NCBI RefSeq assembly: GCF_004346035.1 | Contig: NZ_SLZN01000030.1 | Location: 1 to 32,429 of the forward strand | DNA from: Acidomonas methanolica | GTDB lineage: Bacteria; Pseudomonadota; Alphaproteobacteria; Acetobacterales; Acetobacteraceae | Direction: 5' to 3' | Length of the DNA: 32,429 nt | In this document: one piece after another, positions 31,788-32,429 of the stretch | Numbering within the stretch: position 1 is the stretch's first letter | Layout of the letters: every line of letters starts with the position of its first letter | Notes under the pieces: model-generated | The model's input: only the letters and a program-made list of their open reading frames with translations | Told to the model about the DNA's origin: nothing | The model's database searches: none | Program-made: the position numbers and the translations under genes

Positions 31788-31961
31788 TCACAATCCGCCG
31801 CGCCCTCGCCCGAAAATGAAGCTCGCGATCAGCAGGATCACGAAGATGAAGAACAGAATCTTGCCGATATAGGCGAAATCGCCCGCCAGCCCACCGAAGC
31901 CGAACACTCCGGCAATCAGGGCGAGAACGAGAAAGATAAGTGTCCAGCGCAACAAATCCAT
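31788..31961 (-). CDS. DUF1328 small membrane protein
   Basis: A 57-residue protein with two hydrophobic helices: MDLLRWTLIFLVLALIAGVFGFGGLAGDF covers the first, and YIGKILFFIFVILLIASFIFG the second; it ends in RGRGGL. Sequence and size match the DUF1328 (YtjA-like) family, which is widespread in proteobacteria and often stress-induced. Function is unknown. GGAG lies about 8 bases before the ATG at 31961. The longer open frame to 32072 is not needed. An EcfG-type promoter is found 92 bases upstream. It converges on the LysR gene; the 104 bases between them hold only a short GGGCG/CGCCC hairpin near 31758. Confidence 0.9.
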   Translation of the reverse strand: MDLLRWTLIFLVLALIAGVFGFGGLAGDFAYIGKILFFIFVILLIASFIFGRGRGGL

Positions 31962-32053
31962 GACTTTCACTCCGGAAATACGGCTCGCCCACCGTAATGA
32001 ACGGCGGACGGCTAGGGGCAGAAAACGGCACACGCCGCACTCGGCGCTGGTGC

Positions 32054-32079
32054 AACGATCCATCCTTGCCAAAAGTTCA
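32054..32079 (-). promoter_or_regulatory. EcfG-type (general stress) promoter for DUF1328
   Basis: On the minus strand TGAAC (32079-32075), a 17-base spacer and CGTT (32057-32054) match the alphaproteobacterial EcfG consensus GGAAC-N16/17-CGTT except for the first base. The leader to the DUF1328 ATG would be about 90 bases. DUF1328 genes are known stress-regulon members in this class. Confidence 0.5.
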
Positions 32080-32204
32080 TTTCATGGACGGCCAAAGCGC
32101 ATGCTTGCCGGGTCGGGATCTCCGCCGTCAGGACCTATGGGACGGAATTGGCGGATTGGATAAAGGAGGATTTCTGGCTCATCGTAACGACGAAGGAGTG
32201 AAGC

Positions 32205-32335
32205 ATGAGCCGGAAATCCTTGCCGGAGACGCGTTCCGGGGAGCGATTGATCCGCGATATCCGTCGGGCGACGCGCCGGCAGTATTCAGCGGAAGAGAAG
32301 ATCCGCATTGTGCTCGATGGCCTGCGGGGTGAGAG
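32205..32335 (+). pseudogene. IS3-family transposase orfA, 5' fragment
   Basis: AAGGAG precedes an ATG that starts MSRKSLPETRSGERLIRDIR and continues with TRRQYSAEEKIRIVLDGLRGE, the helix-turn-helix start of IS3-family OrfA. Homology stops after about 43 codons at 32335, where a second IS end begins; the hybrid frame runs to a stop at 32372. The left end of the element may be near 32138 (TGGGACGGAATTGGC), but no matching right end is in the window. It cannot encode a working transposase here. Confidence 0.8.
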
Positions 32336-32429
32336 TGACCCTGCCCCGAACGTGCCCTCAGTTTTGAGTTAGGGTCTGTGGGTTGTTGTATGCCTTTTTG
32401 GCGTGTTGAGCGAAAGCCTCTGGCGTCAT
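32336..32429 (-). mobile_element. End of an IS3-like element inserted in orfA (continues past the window)
   Basis: The element starts TGACCCTGCCCCGAAC at 32336, an IS3-type TGA end. On the minus strand, the last 23 codons of its OrfB are visible (TPEAFAQHAKKAYNNPQTL, stop at 32358-32360), matching the usual C-terminal tail after the RPHSSLGY-type motif of IS3 transposases. Only this end lies in the window. Confidence 0.65.

Overview
The window is a GC-rich, densely packed piece of a bacterial chromosome. The gene families, the cell-envelope gene content, very short or overlapping gene junctions, an EcfG-type stress promoter and a DUF1328 gene point to an alphaproteobacterium. An acetic-acid bacterium (Acetobacteraceae) is my best guess, from general gene content only. 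No rRNA, tRNA or CRISPR array was seen.

Layout. (1) 101-2923, minus strand: a three-gene operon with inositol-3-phosphate synthase, a sugar-phosphate nucleotidyltransferase and a CDP-alcohol phosphatidyltransferase. Together they look like a route from glucose-6-phosphate through inositol phosphate and CDP-inositol to an inositol phosphodiester or lipid. An 815-base noncoding stretch with several dyads lies upstream. (2) 3739-14358, minus strand: the first arm of an exopolysaccharide (EPS) locus. In transcription order it encodes a priming phosphoglycosyltransferase, a Wzc-type co-polymerase/kinase, a GT4, a small secreted protein, a GT4-GT2 fusion, a GT2, a periplasmic beta-helix protein and a Wzx-type flippase. 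(3) 14674-21141, plus strand: the divergent second arm, with an outer-membrane beta-barrel, a short Wza-like lipoprotein, a GT4, a Wzy-like polymerase, a PAP2 phosphatase and a Sel1-repeat protein. A possible reverse-strand micro-membrane-protein gene lies inside this arm. (4) 21361-23953: a Gly/Trp-repeat protein with its own upstream region and a strong terminator, then an acyltransferase-3 that probably decorates the polysaccharide.

(5) 23970-27505, minus strand: an RcnA-type metal exporter with its CsoR/RcnR-family repressor, whose operator sits in the spacer of a near-consensus promoter; then glutamine-dependent NAD synthetase. (6) 27506-32429: a 137-base element bounded by perfect 18-base inverted repeats, a Tat-exported MRJP/yellow-family protein, a decayed MFS transporter, a quinone-reductase-like flavoprotein divergent from a LysR regulator, a DUF1328 stress membrane protein, and, at the edge, an IS3-family orfA broken by a second IS3-like element.

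How the EPS genes fit together: the priming enzyme loads the first sugar on undecaprenyl phosphate. Up to five glycosyltransferase domains extend it, the flippase turns it over and the Wzy-like protein polymerises it. Wzc controls length. Export is probably by the short OPX lipoprotein together with the adjacent beta-barrel rather than by a full-length Wza. The Gly/Trp protein and the acyltransferase may contribute a matrix protein and acyl decoration. All functions are inferred from visible motifs and context; no database search was possible.
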